Shown here: positions 9,083-16,977 of the stretch, piece by piece
Numbering within the stretch: the first letter of the stretch is position 1
How the letters are laid out: each line of letters starts with the position of its first letter
Source: RGIG9041 sp045541455
GTDB lineage: Bacteria > Bacillota > Clostridia > Oscillospirales > QAKW01
DNA: 30,126 nt
NCBI GenBank assembly: GCA_045541455.1
Contig: JAZQJA010000011.1
Span: 1-30,126, forward strand
Direction of reading: 5' to 3'
The notes under the pieces: model-generated
What the model saw: the letters and a program-made list of their open reading frames with translations, nothing else
What the model was told of the DNA's origin: nothing
Databases searched by the model: none
Position numbers and translations under genes: made by a program

Positions 9083-9317
9083 GTGTTATTTACAGCGAGG
9101 TATTAACAAATGCAAAAAATTAGTCTGCTACAAAACAAAATATTTAGAAAATTCATAAAAATACTAATATGGACTGTTGCGGTTTTTATGTTGTTATGTT
9201 TATTATTTAACACATATAAATATTTTGAGCAGGTGTCTTTTTGGCAAGAAAAACTGGAATTATACGAAATTGAAGATGTATCGGCATATGACATTGTTAA
9301 CACCGCATATAAAGGCT
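9083..9317 (+). repeat. Inverted duplication, right arm
   Basis: Ungapped match to the reverse complement of 1-235. It starts 26 bases after the GH2 stop and covers the ribosome site and first 69 codons of the gene at 9110; the rest of the gene cannot be compared because its partner leaves the window. Confidence 0.85.
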
Positions 9318-9670
9318 TTTTTAGTAAAAATCATTTTATAAAAATTAATGACGGCATTTATATGGATATTAATTCGTCATTTAAAGACGGCTTTTACAAA
9401 ATGATAACCGAGCCCGAAAAAATGCTTGTTGATAAGTTGGAAACCATGGTCGGTGAAAATTATGAAGAGTTTATTCACGGCTTTTGGGATATGCCGGAAA
9501 AAATATATCATGCTCTTGATCCGGTAAAACTTACAGACGGTGTTGAGGGAAAAATCAGAATGCATATTTCTAAAATGTATTTTGTGCCGTTTCCGGTTAG
9601 TAAAGTAATAAACAGTAGAAGATGGCCAAGAACAAGTGTTTTAGAATACCATGTATATTTTGTAAAATAA
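9110..9670 (+). CDS. Small membrane-anchored protein, paralog of 1-208
   Basis: A 186-residue protein of unrecognised family. Residues about 20-36 form one membrane span (LIWTVAVFMLLCLLF) after a short basic N-terminus, so the remaining ~150 polar residues are probably extracytoplasmic. The ribosome site GCGAGG lies 9 bases before the ATG. Only 53 bases separate it from the glycosidase stop and no promoter is evident there, unlike the paralog at 1-208; it may rely on read-through from the glycosidase. It ends before an intrinsic terminator at 9729. No catalytic motif is visible. The two copies flank the 473-9056 block in outward orientation. Confidence 0.75.
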   Translation: MQKISLLQNKIFRKFIKILIWTVAVFMLLCLLFNTYKYFEQVSFWQEKLELYEIEDVSAYDIVNTAYKGFFSKNHFIKINDGIYMDINSSFKDGFYKMITEPEKMLVDKLETMVGENYEEFIHGFWDMPEKIYHALDPVKLTDGVEGKIRMHISKMYFVPFPVSKVINSRRWPRTSVLEYHVYFVK

Positions 9671-9728
9671 AATAACATTTAAAATTATAAAAAATAGGGT
9701 GTAAAAGGCTACTTCTCATAAGGATGAT

Positions 9729-9761
9729 AAAAACCTCGATGAAAGATTCATCGAGGTTTTT
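9729..9761 (+). terminator. Intrinsic terminator, uninterrupted form
   Basis: AAAAACCTCGATGAA, loop AGA, TTCATCGAGGTTTTT: a perfect hairpin with A- and T-tracts on both sides, so it can work in both directions, for the gene ending at 9670 and for the regulator ending at 9810. The CCTCGATGA stem is the same as the arms that enclose the element at 19484-19925. Confidence 0.9.
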
Positions 9762-9809
9762 CTTGTGTCTACACAGTACAATTATGTGAATTTGTATATC
9801 AATTTTTCT

Positions 9810-10313
9810 CTATTTTTTATAAGCATTATTTTCAACATATATCATCATATTATTATATAAAACAGCATAAAATAACACGCTCAATAAACCCGAAACTGCT
9901 CCTATAAGTGCATGATCAACATTTTGAGATTTTAACGCAATGCCCAAGGCACACCACACCATGAAAGAAAAAACAATTTTAAATCTATTTTCTTTTCTCC
10001 ATTTTTTCTTGAAAAATGCTATTTTTTCTTTTAGTGTAAACGAACTATTTTCCAAAGCTTCCAATAAGTTGTTATCGGCGACCTTTTTATACTCATTTTC
10101 ATCAATTTTTTCGCCAATAAAAAGCTCGTTCAGGGAAATATGTAGTACGTTGCATAAATCTTGCATAATTGAAACATCAGGCAAATTCAAACCTCGTTCC
10201 CACTTTGAAACTGCATTTTTGCTTATATTCAATCGCTCAGCTAATTGTTCCTGTGTTAAGAATTGTTTCTTTCTGTTTTCGGAAATAAATTTTCCGATTT
10301 TGATTTGATCCAC
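9810..10313 (-). CDS. XRE-family regulator with C-terminal membrane helices
   Basis: A 167-residue protein. Residues about 7-60 are a Cro/CI-type helix-turn-helix (FISENRKKQFLTQEQLAERL, then NISKNAVSKWERGLNLPD). After a charged linker come two hydrophobic segments (about 117-128 and 137-157), so the DNA-binding head is probably tethered to the membrane. Such proteins are common in Firmicutes as sensors or transporter regulators, but no target is evident here. The start is GTG (10311-10313), nine bases after AAGGAG. It shares the terminator at 9729 with the convergent gene at 9110. Confidence 0.82.
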   Translation of the reverse strand: MDQIKIGKFISENRKKQFLTQEQLAERLNISKNAVSKWERGLNLPDVSIMQDLCNVLHISLNELFIGEKIDENEYKKVADNNLLEALENSSFTLKEKIAFFKKKWRKENRFKIVFSFMVWCALGIALKSQNVDHALIGAVSGLLSVLFYAVLYNNMMIYVENNAYKK

Positions 10314-10352
10314 AAATAATCACTCCTTTGCAAAAAAGTATATCATATACAT

Positions 10353-10523
10353 TCACCTTGATACACATACTTGCGGTTTACTTCCTAAAATTATCATTAA
10401 TTTTGTTAAAACCGGAATGAAAATAAAAACTGATTCTTTATGATTTGATTTCATATCACGGCAGAGAAAAACAACAGTTTTTGCAAACTCTTTTGCCTTA
10501 TCTCTTAAAATGCTGTCATCCAA
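10353..10523 (-). pseudogene. Decayed four-helix-bundle protein (23S IVP-like) fragment
   Basis: A TTG start (10521-10523) lies 6 bases after GAGGTG. The product reads LDDSILRDKAKEFAKTVVFL and then CRDMKSNHKESVFI, which resembles the first helix of four-helix-bundle proteins related to the 23S rRNA intervening-sequence protein. In that family the text should continue with a QLLRSGTSIGAN-like motif. Here the frame reads IPVLTKLMIILGS, while another frame carries FHSGFNKIND, which suggests a frameshift, and the reading frame ends after about 56 codons. The family is normally about 120 residues. The palindromic element starts about 47 bases upstream of this gene's start. Confidence 0.5.
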
Positions 10524-10569
10524 TGTTATCACCTCAAAATAATTATACATAAAAATGATAGTCTTTCAA

Positions 10570-10809
10570 GTGATATTCCGACTTTGTCGGAGTGATATTA
10601 TTGCCCTATGGCAATAGTGTTATTGAAACCTTTCGGTTTCAGTGTTATTTCATTCGCCACCAAAACTCGCGAAGCGAATACCACTCGGCAAAAGCCGAAT
10701 ATCACTGCGAAGCAATAGAACTCGCCATACGGGGTCCCCACAAAACCGTGGCTTTTGTGGGGTGAAAAGGCGAATAAAACTGCGAGACTTCATTATGAGA
10801 AGTCTCGCA
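10570..10809 (+). repeat. Palindromic modular element, copy 3 (lacks the 5' part)
   Basis: GTGATAT or GTGTTAT words start at 10570, 10592, 10617 and 10642, separated by the palindromes CCGACTTTGTCGG, ATTGCCCTATGGCAAT and GAAACCTTTCGGTTTC. These are followed by ATTCGCC, the CTCGGCAAAAGCCGA hairpin, CACTGCGAAGCAATAG, CTCGCC, the CCCCACAAAA/CTTTTGTGGGG hairpin, GGCGAATAAAAC and the terminal hairpin TGCGAGACTT/AGAAGTCTCGCA (10781-10809). It lacks the AGAACCAGCATCGC part of copies 1 and 2, and I find no paired terminator arms around it, so it is a shorter or eroded copy. It lies directly before the dnaA promoter. Confidence 0.82.
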
Positions 10810-10854
10810 AAACACCCCTTTTTATATTATATAATATAACTATATAATATAGTA

Positions 10855-10883
10855 TTGAAAATTGATTTTTTATATGTTATAAT
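10855..10883 (+). promoter_or_regulatory. Promoter for dnaA
   Basis: TTGAAA (10855-10860), a 17-base spacer and TATAAT (10878-10883), 63 bases before the ATG. It is preceded by an AT-rich palindromic stretch (ATATTATATAATATA). No TTATCCACA box is visible upstream of dnaA. Confidence 0.7.
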
Positions 10884-10946
10884 TCATAATGATAAAAATT
10901 TGATTTAATTAACTATATATATTTTTAAAGGGGGAAAACGGTAAAA

Positions 10947-12296
10947 ATGAACTCATTTAACGATGTTTGGGATAATGCCCTGCTTATAATAAAAGAAAAA
11001 GTTTCAAATGTAACTTTTGAAAGTTGGATAAAAACAATGAAGCCTATCCGTTTTGAAAATGACGAGGCGTTTATTTATGCTCAGTCAAACTTTCATAAAG
11101 GGCTTATTGATTCTAAATTTAAAGAGATAATTGAATTTGCCATTGGTGAAGTTATGGGTTTTCCCGTTAGGGCATCTATTTTATCTGAAGAAGATGTAAG
11201 CCCAAAGGTAAGTGCACAGCGTCAGGATAAAAACTATGAAGATATAAAGTTTGATACGCCTGAAATTTCAAATTTTAATTCGGAACTCACTTTTGAAAAT
11301 TTTGTTGTAGGCGACGAAAACAAATTTGCGCATGCGGCGGCAATGGCGGTTGCAAACAACCCTGCAGGCGCTTACAACCCGTTTTTTATTTACGGTAAAT
11401 CAGGCCTTGGAAAAACACATCTTTTATTTGCAATTGCAAATGAAATTAAAAAGAACAACCCTAACGCTACAATTATGGTAGTTAAGGGTGAAGATTTTAT
11501 GAACGAACTTATCACCGCTATTTCAAAAGGTGACCAGGTTAATTTTAGAAACAAATACCGCTATGTTGATGCTTTTTTGGTAGACGACGTTCAGTTTATC
11601 GGCGGTAAAGTTTCAACCGAACTTGAATTTTTCCATACATTTGAAACGCTGTATGAGGCAAAAAAACAGATTATTGTTACTTCTGACCGTCCGCCAAAAG
11701 ATATGCCTACACTTGAGGACAGGCTTCGCAGCCGTTTTGAGCAAGGTCTTATTGCCGATATTCAGCCGCCTGAATATGAAACCCGCGTTGCAATTATTAA
11801 AAATAAAGCAGCCTCGTTAAAACTTGATTTATCAGACGACATTGTTGATTATATTGCAACTAAACTTAAAACAAATGTGCGTGAACTTGAAGGTGCTGTT
11901 AAGAAAATTAAAGCATATTCGCTTATTTTCCTTGGACAAACCCCTACTTTAGGCATAATTCAAAATGTTATTCAGTCGGTAATTAAAGAAAATGTTAATA
12001 CATCGGTAACGCCGGAGGCAATTGTTGACCATGTTTCAAAATACTACAACATTTCAAAAGACGACATTTACAGCGTAAAACGCCGTGCTGATATTTTAAA
12101 TGCGCGTCAGGTAGCTATGTACTTAACGCGTGAAATGACAGATATTTCACTTTCGATGATTGGTGACCATTTTGGCGGTAAAAACCATTCTACCGTTTTA
12201 CATTCTATAAAACAAATAGAAAACAAAGTAGAAACCGACGCTAAATTTTCACAAATTATGACCGAAATGAAAGAAAATATTAAAAAGAGTTTTTAA
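10947..12296 (+). CDS. dnaA: Chromosomal replication initiator DnaA
   Basis: A 449-residue AAA+ initiator that assembles on oriC, opens the duplex and recruits helicase; length is normal. Domain I begins FNDVWDNALLIIKEKVSNVTFESWIKTM. Domain III has Walker A GKSGLGKT (150-157) and Walker B with the DD of FLVDDVQFIGGK. Domain IV holds the signature ARQVAMYLTREMTDISLSMIG followed by FGGKNHSTVLHS. The base-contacting recognition loop (E. coli GRDHTT) here reads GKNHST (411-416), with N413 at the position of E. coli D433 and S415 at that of T435. A GGGGG ribosome site lies 12 bases before the ATG, rather far. It is first in the origin cluster, and its stop codon overlaps the first TTTTAAACA word of the putative origin. 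Confidence 0.98.
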   Translation: MNSFNDVWDNALLIIKEKVSNVTFESWIKTMKPIRFENDEAFIYAQSNFHKGLIDSKFKEIIEFAIGEVMGFPVRASILSEEDVSPKVSAQRQDKNYEDIKFDTPEISNFNSELTFENFVVGDENKFAHAAAMAVANNPAGAYNPFFIYGKSGLGKTHLLFAIANEIKKNNPNATIMVVKGEDFMNELITAISKGDQVNFRNKYRYVDAFLVDDVQFIGGKVSTELEFFHTFETLYEAKKQIIVTSDRPPKDMPTLEDRLRSRFEQGLIADIQPPEYETRVAIIKNKAASLKLDLSDDIVDYIATKLKTNVRELEGAVKKIKAYSLIFLGQTPTLGIIQNVIQSVIKENVNTSVTPEAIVDHVSKYYNISKDDIYSVKRRADILNARQVAMYLTREMTDISLSMIGDHFGGKNHSTVLHSIKQIENKVETDAKFSQIMTEMKENIKKSF

Positions 12297-12490
12297 ACAT
12301 TTTTTTAAACAATTAACATTGACATTTAAACAGTTTGAAAAGTACATTTTTAAAAATATTTTTATATGTTTAAAAGATTTTATTTTTAAACAATATTTTT
12401 AAATTGTTTCAAACACCAAAAATATACATACTGCAAAGGGTAATTGCTGTTTTAAACAGTTTAAACAGCCCCTACTACTATTACTACTAT
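12291..12490 (+). other. oriC: Putative oriC with variant DnaA boxes and DnaA-trio tract
   Basis: The dnaA-dnaN gap is extremely AT-rich. It contains NTTTAAACA words at 12291, 12303, 12324, 12384, 12450 and 12459 and one in reverse at 12367-12375. Four of the six forward words are exactly TTTTAAACA. The last two are tandem and directly followed by GCCCC and CTACTACTATTACTACTA (12472-12489). That order, boxes then GC patch then 3-base repeats, is the basal unwinding arrangement known from Bacillus subtilis oriC, where the repeats are DnaA-trios. Canonical TTATCCACA is absent. Calling TTTTAAACA the DnaA box is my inference from position and number. Confidence 0.7.
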
Positions 12491-12518
12491 AAAGTATAGA
12501 AAAGAAAGGAAAAGCAAT

Positions 12519-13646
12519 ATGCGTTTTATCTGTGACAGGGACATACTTAATGATGCTGTTAATATCGTTTCAAAGGCGGCATCTGTTAAATCTACCATTT
12601 CAGCACTTGAGGGAATTAAGGCTCAGGTTGAAAACGGACATATTAAATTATCTGCATACGATTTTAATATTGCCATTTGTTCTGTTATAGAGGCTGATAC
12701 GGTACAAAACGGAACTATTATTTTTCCTGCAAAATTGTTTGGTGATATTTTAAGAAAATTACCTGCAGGTGATGTTTATGTAGATGCAGACGAAAATTTT
12801 AAAATTTCAATTAATTGTGAGGGAATTAAGTTTGATATTATGGGTGTGTCACCCGAAGATTTTCCCGAAATACCGTCGGTGTCGGACCAAAATCGCATTG
12901 ATCTTGAAATTTCTGCTTTTAAAAGAATTGTAAAACAAACTGTTTTTGCTGCCTCTACCCTTGATATTAAACCTATTTTGACAGGTATTTTGTTTGAGGT
13001 TAATGACAGTGAGTCGTCGATTAGTGCAATCGGTCTTGACCAGTACCGTCTTGCCCTTAAAAAAGAAAGTTTTGAATATAAAACAGGTGATATTTCAAAA
13101 TTTATTGTTCCTGCAAAAACATTAAATGAACTTTTAAAAATTTTACCTGAAGACAGTGATAAAAACATTCAGATATGTGTTGCAGGAAAAAATGTGATGT
13201 TCTGTTATGATAATTTTGTATTTATTTCAAGAACGCTTGAAGGTGACTTTTTAAATTACAGAAATGTAATACCTGCACAATCAACCTTTACAGTAAAAGT
13301 AAAAACAAAAAAACTTCGTGCAATGCTTGACCGTGCGGGACTTATTACAACATCTAACGCCATTAAAAGCCCTATCCGCTGTGATTTTGATTTTGATACT
13401 ATAAAAATTTCAACAGCATCAAATATCGGTAAATTTTCGGATATGATAGAGGTTGAAAATTTCGGCACTGCTTTAACTGTAGGTTTTAATAACAGATTTA
13501 TGCTTGATGCATTACAGGCTGTTGACTGTGAGGATATTGTTTTAAGAATGAACAGCGAACTCACACCTATTTTGATAGAGCCGGTTGAAGGTGACGACTT
13601 TTTATTCCTTGTTTTGCCTATGCGGCTTAATCTTAATCTCAAATGA
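12519..13646 (+). CDS. dnaN: DNA polymerase III sliding clamp, beta subunit
   Basis: A 375-residue beta clamp, the ring that holds polymerase III on DNA. It shows the three-fold repeated clamp fold, starting MRFICDRDILNDAVNIVSKA, with typical landmarks DGIKAQVENGHIKLSAYDF-like text in domain 1, ILTGILFEVND and IGLDQYRLA in domain 2, and the near-terminal FLVLPMRL motif. A short extra NLNLK tail follows PMRL. The ribosome site AAGGA is 8 bases before the ATG. The stop overlaps the start of recF by four bases (ATGA), so the two are translationally coupled. It lies 222 bases after dnaA, across the putative origin. Confidence 0.97.
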   Translation: MRFICDRDILNDAVNIVSKAASVKSTISALEGIKAQVENGHIKLSAYDFNIAICSVIEADTVQNGTIIFPAKLFGDILRKLPAGDVYVDADENFKISINCEGIKFDIMGVSPEDFPEIPSVSDQNRIDLEISAFKRIVKQTVFAASTLDIKPILTGILFEVNDSESSISAIGLDQYRLALKKESFEYKTGDISKFIVPAKTLNELLKILPEDSDKNIQICVAGKNVMFCYDNFVFISRTLEGDFLNYRNVIPAQSTFTVKVKTKKLRAMLDRAGLITTSNAIKSPIRCDFDFDTIKISTASNIGKFSDMIEVENFGTALTVGFNNRFMLDALQAVDCEDIVLRMNSELTPILIEPVEGDDFLFLVLPMRLNLNLK

Positions 13647-14734
13647 TTATTAAAACTTTAACCCTTAAAAATTACAGAAACATTGAGTTTGAAAAAATAA
13701 ATTTTGAAAAGGGCCTTAATGTTCTTGTAGGAAAAAATGCACAGGGCAAGACAAATATTTTAGAGGCGGTTGGTTTTTGTTCGTACCTTAAAAGTTTTAA
13801 ATCTGTAAAAGAAGAACAGGTTATACAGTTTGGTAAACAAAGCGCTTTTATAAAAATGGAATACCAAAGTGATAACGGTGACGGTGTTATTGAAATTACA
13901 ATAAACCGCGACGGTAAAAAGGAACTTAAAAAAAACGGGTTAAAAGTTTTTCGCAATCGCGACCTTTTAGGTGATTTTTTAACGATTATTTTCACTCCCG
14001 ACCATTTAAATCTTATAAAAGAAGGTCCTAACAAACGCCGTTCGTTTTTAGATATGGCACTTTGTTCACTTGATGTTAAATATACAGACACATTATTAAC
14101 TTACCAAAAAGTACTTATGCAACGAAACGCACTTTTAAAAAAGCGCGCTCAGGGTGAAATGTTTTTTGATTTATTGTCGGTGTACGACCAAAAGTTGTGT
14201 GAAAACGGTGCGTATATTGCTTTAAAGCGTGCTGAGTATATTAAAAAACTTGAAACCCATGCAAAAGAAATATATAAAAATATTTCTAAAAGCGATAAAA
14301 AACTGAAAATTTTATATATTAATCAATTTGCAAAAGAAATTGAAGATTATGAAACTGTTAAAAATCAAATAAAAGACCGTCTTTTAAAAACAAGAGAAAC
14401 GGATATAAACCTGCAAATGACGACAAGCGGAATACAAAAAGACGATATGCTTATTTTACAAAGCGGTAAAAGCCTTAAATATTTCGGCTCACAAGGTCAA
14501 ATTCGCAGCGCAGTATTATCTCTCATTTTAGCACAAGGCGCCGTTATAAACGATATTTACGGTGTTTATCCCGTTGTTATATTAGACGATATTTTATCCG
14601 AACTTGACAGAAGCAGGCAAAAGTTTATTTTTGAAAAAACACCCGCCGCACAATATTTGCTGTCAACTTGCGAAAGTGCAAAAGTGCGCGGTAAAGGAAA
14701 TATATTAAAGGTATCAAACGGAAGGATTTTATAA
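13643..14734 (+). CDS. recF: DNA replication/repair protein RecF
   Basis: A 363-residue SMC-like ATPase that helps load RecA at gapped DNA. Walker A GKNAQGKTN lies at residues 30-38, the ABC-type signature is in FGSQGQIRSAVLSLILAQ, and Walker B is VVILDDILSELDRSR. It starts MIIKTLTLKNYRNIEFEKIN as usual for the family, and length is normal. The ATG overlaps the dnaN stop (ATGA). The next gene starts immediately after its stop. Confidence 0.96.
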   Translation: MIIKTLTLKNYRNIEFEKINFEKGLNVLVGKNAQGKTNILEAVGFCSYLKSFKSVKEEQVIQFGKQSAFIKMEYQSDNGDGVIEITINRDGKKELKKNGLKVFRNRDLLGDFLTIIFTPDHLNLIKEGPNKRRSFLDMALCSLDVKYTDTLLTYQKVLMQRNALLKKRAQGEMFFDLLSVYDQKLCENGAYIALKRAEYIKKLETHAKEIYKNISKSDKKLKILYINQFAKEIEDYETVKNQIKDRLLKTRETDINLQMTTSGIQKDDMLILQSGKSLKYFGSQGQIRSAVLSLILAQGAVINDIYGVYPVVILDDILSELDRSRQKFIFEKTPAAQYLLSTCESAKVRGKGNILKVSNGRIL

Positions 14735-15004
14735 GTGTACTTACATCTGGGTAACGACCTTATAATTAAAAAGCAAAACATTATTGGTATTTTCGATATG
14801 GACAACACCACTGTGTCAAAAAGGACACGCGACTATTTACAGGCAATGGAAAAAAGCGGGAAACTAGTGTATGTAACAAACGAACTGCCAAAATCGTTTA
14901 TATTATATGGTACAAAAAGCGATGTTAAAGTGTATGTGTCGCAAATTTCGACAACGACACTTTTAAAACGCTGTGATTTTATAGAAAATATATCTGAAAT
15001 ATAA
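14735..15004 (+). CDS. remB: RemB/DUF370-type extracellular matrix regulator
   Basis: An 89-residue small protein between recF and gyrB, the position of yaaB/remB in Bacillus. It starts YLHLGNDLIIKKQNIIGIFD and has the family's DMDNTT and TKSDVKVYVSQISTTTLLKR features. In Bacillus RemB affects matrix gene expression; the RemA relative binds DNA. The exact role here is inferred from family and position. The start is GTG directly after the recF stop, 8 bases downstream of GGAAGGA. Confidence 0.9.
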   Translation: MYLHLGNDLIIKKQNIIGIFDMDNTTVSKRTRDYLQAMEKSGKLVYVTNELPKSFILYGTKSDVKVYVSQISTTTLLKRCDFIENISEI

Positions 15005-15020
15005 AAAGTAGGAGAAAAAA

Positions 15021-16934
15021 ATGTCTGACACAAAGATAACAAACAATTATGACGAAAACCAAATTCAAGTGTTAGAAGGACTTGAAGCGGTGCGCAAGCG
15101 TCCGGGTATGTATATTGGTGACACCACGTCAAGAGGACTACATCACCTTGTTTATGAAATACTTGATAATTCAATTGACGAATCGCTTGCGGGATTTTGT
15201 AAAAATATAAGTATTAAAATTTTACCCGATAATGTTATTGAGGTAACAGACGACGGACGCGGCATACCTGTAGGTATAAACAAAAAACACGGTGTGCCCG
15301 CTGTAACGCTTGTTTTTACAGTACTTCATGCCGGCGGTAAATTCGGCGGCGGCGGTTACAAAGTGTCGGGCGGTTTGCACGGTGTTGGTGCATCGGTTGT
15401 TAATGCACTTTCAAGTTGGCTTACTGTTGAGGTTTCAAACGGTGAGCATATTTACCGCGAAAAATATGAAAAAGGTAAAATTGTTGAACAACTTAACATT
15501 ATAGGTAATACCGACAAAACGGGAACAAAAGTTACATTTAAACCCGACGGCGAAATTTTTGAAACGCTTGAGTATGACTATGACATTCTTTTAAAGAGAA
15601 TACGCGAGCAGGCATTTTTAAATGCAGGCCTTTCAATTGAAATTGCAGATTTGCGCGAAAACCCTGCAAAAAGCAAAAAGATGTGTTATGAGGGCGGTAT
15701 TTGCTCTTACGTTGAATACCTTAATAAAAATAAAGAAACCTTGCACGACGACATTATTTTTATGAGCGGTGAGAAAAACGGCTCTATGGCGGAAATTGCA
15801 ATACAGTACACAACACGCTATGACGAAAATATTGTTTCGTTTGCAAACAACATTCACACAGGCGAGGGCGGTACCCACGAAACCGGTTTTAAAACCGCAC
15901 TTACACGAAACATTAATAACTATGCACGCAAAAAGGGTATTTTAAAAGAAAAAGACGAAAACCTTACAAGTGAAGACGTGCGCGAGGGTATAACCGCTAT
16001 TATATCGGTAAAGGTTGAAGAGGCACAGTTTGAAGGACAAACAAAAACTAAACTCGGAAACTCTGATGTAACGGGACTTGTAAGTTCGATAATGAACGAA
16101 AAACTTACAGAGTATTTTGAAGAAAACCCGAAAGTTGCAAAAACAATAATAGAAAAAGCATTTAATGCAGGTAAGGCGAGAGAGGCGGCAAGAAAAGCAC
16201 GCGAAACTGCAAGAAAGAGTGTGCTTTCAAACAGCGCATCACTCCCCGGCAAGCTTGCTGACTGCCAACTTAGAGATAACGCATTTACCGAAATTTACAT
16301 CGTCGAGGGTGACTCGGCGGGCGGTTCGGCAAAAGAGGGCAGGGACAGACGCTTTCAGGCAATTTTACCGCTTTGGGGTAAAATGTTAAACGTTGAAAAA
16401 ACACGTATTGACAAAGTTTACGGTAACGACAAACTTCAGCCTGTAATAACAGCACTTGGTACAAACATCGGTCCTGACTTTAATATAGAAAAACTCCGTT
16501 ACGGCAAAGTTATAATTATGGCCGATGCCGACGTTGACGGCTCGCATATCCGCGTGCTTATGTTAACATTCTTTTTCAGATTTATGCGCCCGCTTATTGA
16601 AGAAGGACACGTTTATCTTGCACAGCCTCCGCTGTATAAGATTATGAAAAACAAAAAGGATTATTATGCGTACAGCGATGCTGAGCGTGATAAAATACTT
16701 GCCGAAATTGGCGAAGGCAGTATGGTACAGCGCTATAAAGGTCTGGGTGAGATGAACCCGTCGCAGCTTTGGGAAACGACAATGGACCCGACAAAGCGCA
16801 CTATTGTAAAGGTTACAATGGAAGATGCTCAGCTTGCTGATGAAATATTTACTGTTTGTATGGGCGGTGAGGTTGAGCCGCGGCGTGAATTTATTGAACA
16901 AAACGCACAGTATGTAAGAAACCTCGATATATAA
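15021..16934 (+). CDS. gyrB: DNA gyrase subunit B
   Basis: A 637-residue ATPase subunit of gyrase, which supercoils DNA with GyrA. The GHKL domain has E46 and N50 (EILDNSIDES), DDGRGIPV, and the ATP lid GGKFGGGGYKVSGGLHGVGA. The Toprim domain has EGDSAGGSAKEGRDR with E429 and DADVDGSH with D502/D504, then the C-terminal QRYKGLGEMNP motif. The length lacks the E. coli-type insertion, as in Firmicutes. The ribosome site AGGAG lies 6 bases before the ATG. gyrA follows after 43 bases, so the genes are probably cotranscribed. Confidence 0.98.
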   Translation: MSDTKITNNYDENQIQVLEGLEAVRKRPGMYIGDTTSRGLHHLVYEILDNSIDESLAGFCKNISIKILPDNVIEVTDDGRGIPVGINKKHGVPAVTLVFTVLHAGGKFGGGGYKVSGGLHGVGASVVNALSSWLTVEVSNGEHIYREKYEKGKIVEQLNIIGNTDKTGTKVTFKPDGEIFETLEYDYDILLKRIREQAFLNAGLSIEIADLRENPAKSKKMCYEGGICSYVEYLNKNKETLHDDIIFMSGEKNGSMAEIAIQYTTRYDENIVSFANNIHTGEGGTHETGFKTALTRNINNYARKKGILKEKDENLTSEDVREGITAIISVKVEEAQFEGQTKTKLGNSDVTGLVSSIMNEKLTEYFEENPKVAKTIIEKAFNAGKAREAARKARETARKSVLSNSASLPGKLADCQLRDNAFTEIYIVEGDSAGGSAKEGRDRRFQAILPLWGKMLNVEKTRIDKVYGNDKLQPVITALGTNIGPDFNIEKLRYGKVIIMADADVDGSHIRVLMLTFFFRFMRPLIEEGHVYLAQPPLYKIMKNKKDYYAYSDAERDKILAEIGEGSMVQRYKGLGEMNPSQLWETTMDPTKRTIVKVTMEDAQLADEIFTVCMGGEVEPRREFIEQNAQYVRNLDI

Positions 16935-16977
16935 ACTTTAAAGACAGCCGATATAGACGAAAGGATTAACCATAAAA

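Noticed and set aside
10642..10839. 65-codon open frame inside element copy 3
   Set aside because: It runs through the GTGTTAT word and the palindromes and has no ribosome site. Its text (RISLRSNRTRH) is just the translation of conserved element hairpins and recurs in copy 4.
10821..10946. DnaA boxes upstream of dnaA
   Set aside because: The region is AT-rich but has neither TTATCCACA nor TTTTAAACA words. The candidate origin is on the other side of dnaA.
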